From a virus: a DNA stretch of 50,599 nucleotides. The DNA lies in IMG/VR virus record IMGVR_UViG_3300036979_000299, positions 1 to 50,599 of that record; one strand, written 5' to 3'. Both the position numbers and the translations under genes were made by a program. The notes under the pieces were generated by a model that did no database searches, was not told the origin of the DNA, and saw only the letters and a program-made list of their open reading frames with translations. This document shows, piece by piece, positions 49,852-50,599 of the stretch (positions within the stretch are counted from its first letter, which is position 1; each line of letters opens with the position of its first letter).

Positions 49852-50504
49852 GTGGGCTCCTTGGGTGCGAACTTGTGGAACAACTCCACTCGCTTGTCGT
49901 TGCCAATCCCGGTCAGGTGGCACAAGAAGTTTCCCGGAACCCACGGGTCGATGGACTTGGGCTGAACTTCTTTCGGGACAGCGTTGAGCACACCGTGCGG
50001 TACAACTCGAACGCAGTCCCGCCACTCACAACTGGAATTGTACACCGCCCGCATGGCACCTTGGTCCGTTGTGCAGTTGTATTCCCACTGTGAGTATTCA
50101 GTCTTGGTCAAAGCCTCGTCCAGGAACCGGAACGACCGGGGACAATGCTTGGCGATGAACACTCCCGCTGAGAACATGTCGGTGTGAGGAGCCCCATACT
50201 CCCAATCGAAAGCGAACGTCAACCCCTCGAAGTATTCCGAGATCTTCCGGAAGTCCACGAGCGGATTGGTGACAACCACATCCATGTCCATCCACAGGAC
50301 CAAGTCATAGCCCAACAGTTCTCTCCTGACCAGTCCGAGTTTCTGCCACGAAGGGTGAGTGTCCGACTCATACTTGCGATTACACTTGAACGAGAACCCA
50401 TGCCGAGAGGCGTACTTCGCCATCAGATCCGATGTCAGGTCTCCGATCTTTGCCCCGGCATCGTTGTACCCAGTCAGAACCAAACAGTCCTTGGAGCTAA
50501 TCAT
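49848..50504 (-). CDS. GT34/GT8-like galactosyltransferase
   Basis: 218 residues. The DxD-type metal motif is LWMDMDVVVTNP, preceded by KLGLVRRELLGYD. The MFSAGVFIAKHCP segment and late FLCHLTG (His) fit GMA12/MNN10-type or GT8-like retaining enzymes. It begins with ATGA overlapping the stop of the GT-A gene that crosses the contig join. Confidence 0.8.
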   Translation of the reverse strand: MISSKDCLVLTGYNDAGAKIGDLTSDLMAKYASRHGFSFKCNRKYESDTHPSWQKLGLVRRELLGYDLVLWMDMDVVVTNPLVDFRKISEYFEGLTFAFDWEYGAPHTDMFSAGVFIAKHCPRSFRFLDEALTKTEYSQWEYNCTTDQGAMRAVYNSSCEWRDCVRVVPHGVLNAVPKEVQPKSIDPWVPGNFLCHLTGIGNDKRVELFHKFAPKEPT

Positions 50505-50599
50505 TTGACCCCCCAATTCACCAGCTTTCTCTTCTCGAACAACTGTCTCCCCCACGACATTTTGTCTTGGCTGTTCTCTGCGGCGTATGTCGCGTCCCA
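50501..50599 (-). CDS. C-terminal end of the GT-A gene that crosses the join
   Basis: The last 32 codons and stop of the 300-residue glycosyltransferase whose main part is at 1-895; the end reads ENSQDKMSWGRQLFEKRK. Shown here because the terminal overlap duplicates it. Confidence 0.85.
   Translation of the reverse strand, partial: WDATYAAENSQDKMSWGRQLFEKRKLVNWGVK
50509..50599. repeat. 91-bp terminal direct repeat, right copy
   Basis: Identical to bases 1-91; see the left copy. Confidence 0.95.

Noticed and set aside
1-50599. tRNA genes, integrase and attachment site
   Set aside because: None was seen by eye; this is not a substitute for a profile search, so absence is provisional.

Overview
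The window is one complete circular phage genome. Bases 1-91 are identical to bases 50509-50599, so the circle is 50,508 bp and the overlap is most simply an assembly join. It encodes large terminase, portal, scaffold, HK97-type capsid, tail-adaptor and tail-nozzle candidates plus two giant or Gln-rich internal-virion-type proteins. I saw no convincing tape measure or sheath, so a short-tailed (podovirus-like) particle is most likely. No integrase, repressor, partition gene, tRNA or CRISPR array was recognised. The host cannot be named. A heptosyltransferase-like enzyme and Shine-Dalgarno-led genes fit a Gram-negative-type bacterium, and TNGL repeats and signal peptides in virion-region proteins vaguely recall phages of Verrucomicrobia-like hosts (weak inference).

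Layout: two divergent gene blocks start from a non-coding control region (about 5207-6028) and meet at a hairpin near 24.8 kb. The control region holds two repeat arrays (nine ATTGGG/CCCAAT hexamers; four 13-15-bp iterons), palindromes, an operator-like palindrome and a strong sigma70-type promoter (TTGACA-N17-GATACT). It looks like a combined replication origin and switch, next to a RepA-like helicase gene.

Rightward block (6.0-24.75 kb): small accessory genes with repeated structured leaders and operator palindromes, then a DNA-metabolism block. That block has a RuvC-like nuclease, a shortened methyltransferase-like protein, an SNF2-type helicase, a PD-(D/E)XK nuclease, a Sak4-like annealing ATPase, an SSB-like protein, an MT-A70 adenine methyltransferase, a primase, a family-4 uracil-DNA glycosylase and a family A DNA polymerase with Leu at the 762-equivalent position. 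Most genes are coupled by ATGA or TAATG overlaps.

Leftward block (5.2 kb down to 1, continuing from 50.6 to 24.8 kb): helicase, small proteins, an HTH protein, a run of four glycosyltransferases, then terminase, portal, scaffold, capsid, a secreted-type small protein, tail adaptor, surface proteins with Ig/FN3-like parts and a polyproline hinge, a nozzle candidate, a signal-peptide-bearing fibre-like protein, a putative holin-like membrane protein, and two internal virion proteins.

The most unusual signals are: a CAGGGGGG octamer present 27 times; five copies of a CAAGTAAAG/CTTTACTTG palindrome; three hairpin-plus-ribosome-site leaders; a gene bracketed by 23-bp inverted repeats; a multi-hairpin RNA candidate at 7.6-7.8 kb; paired heptad-repeat proteins; and the glycosyltransferase cassette.
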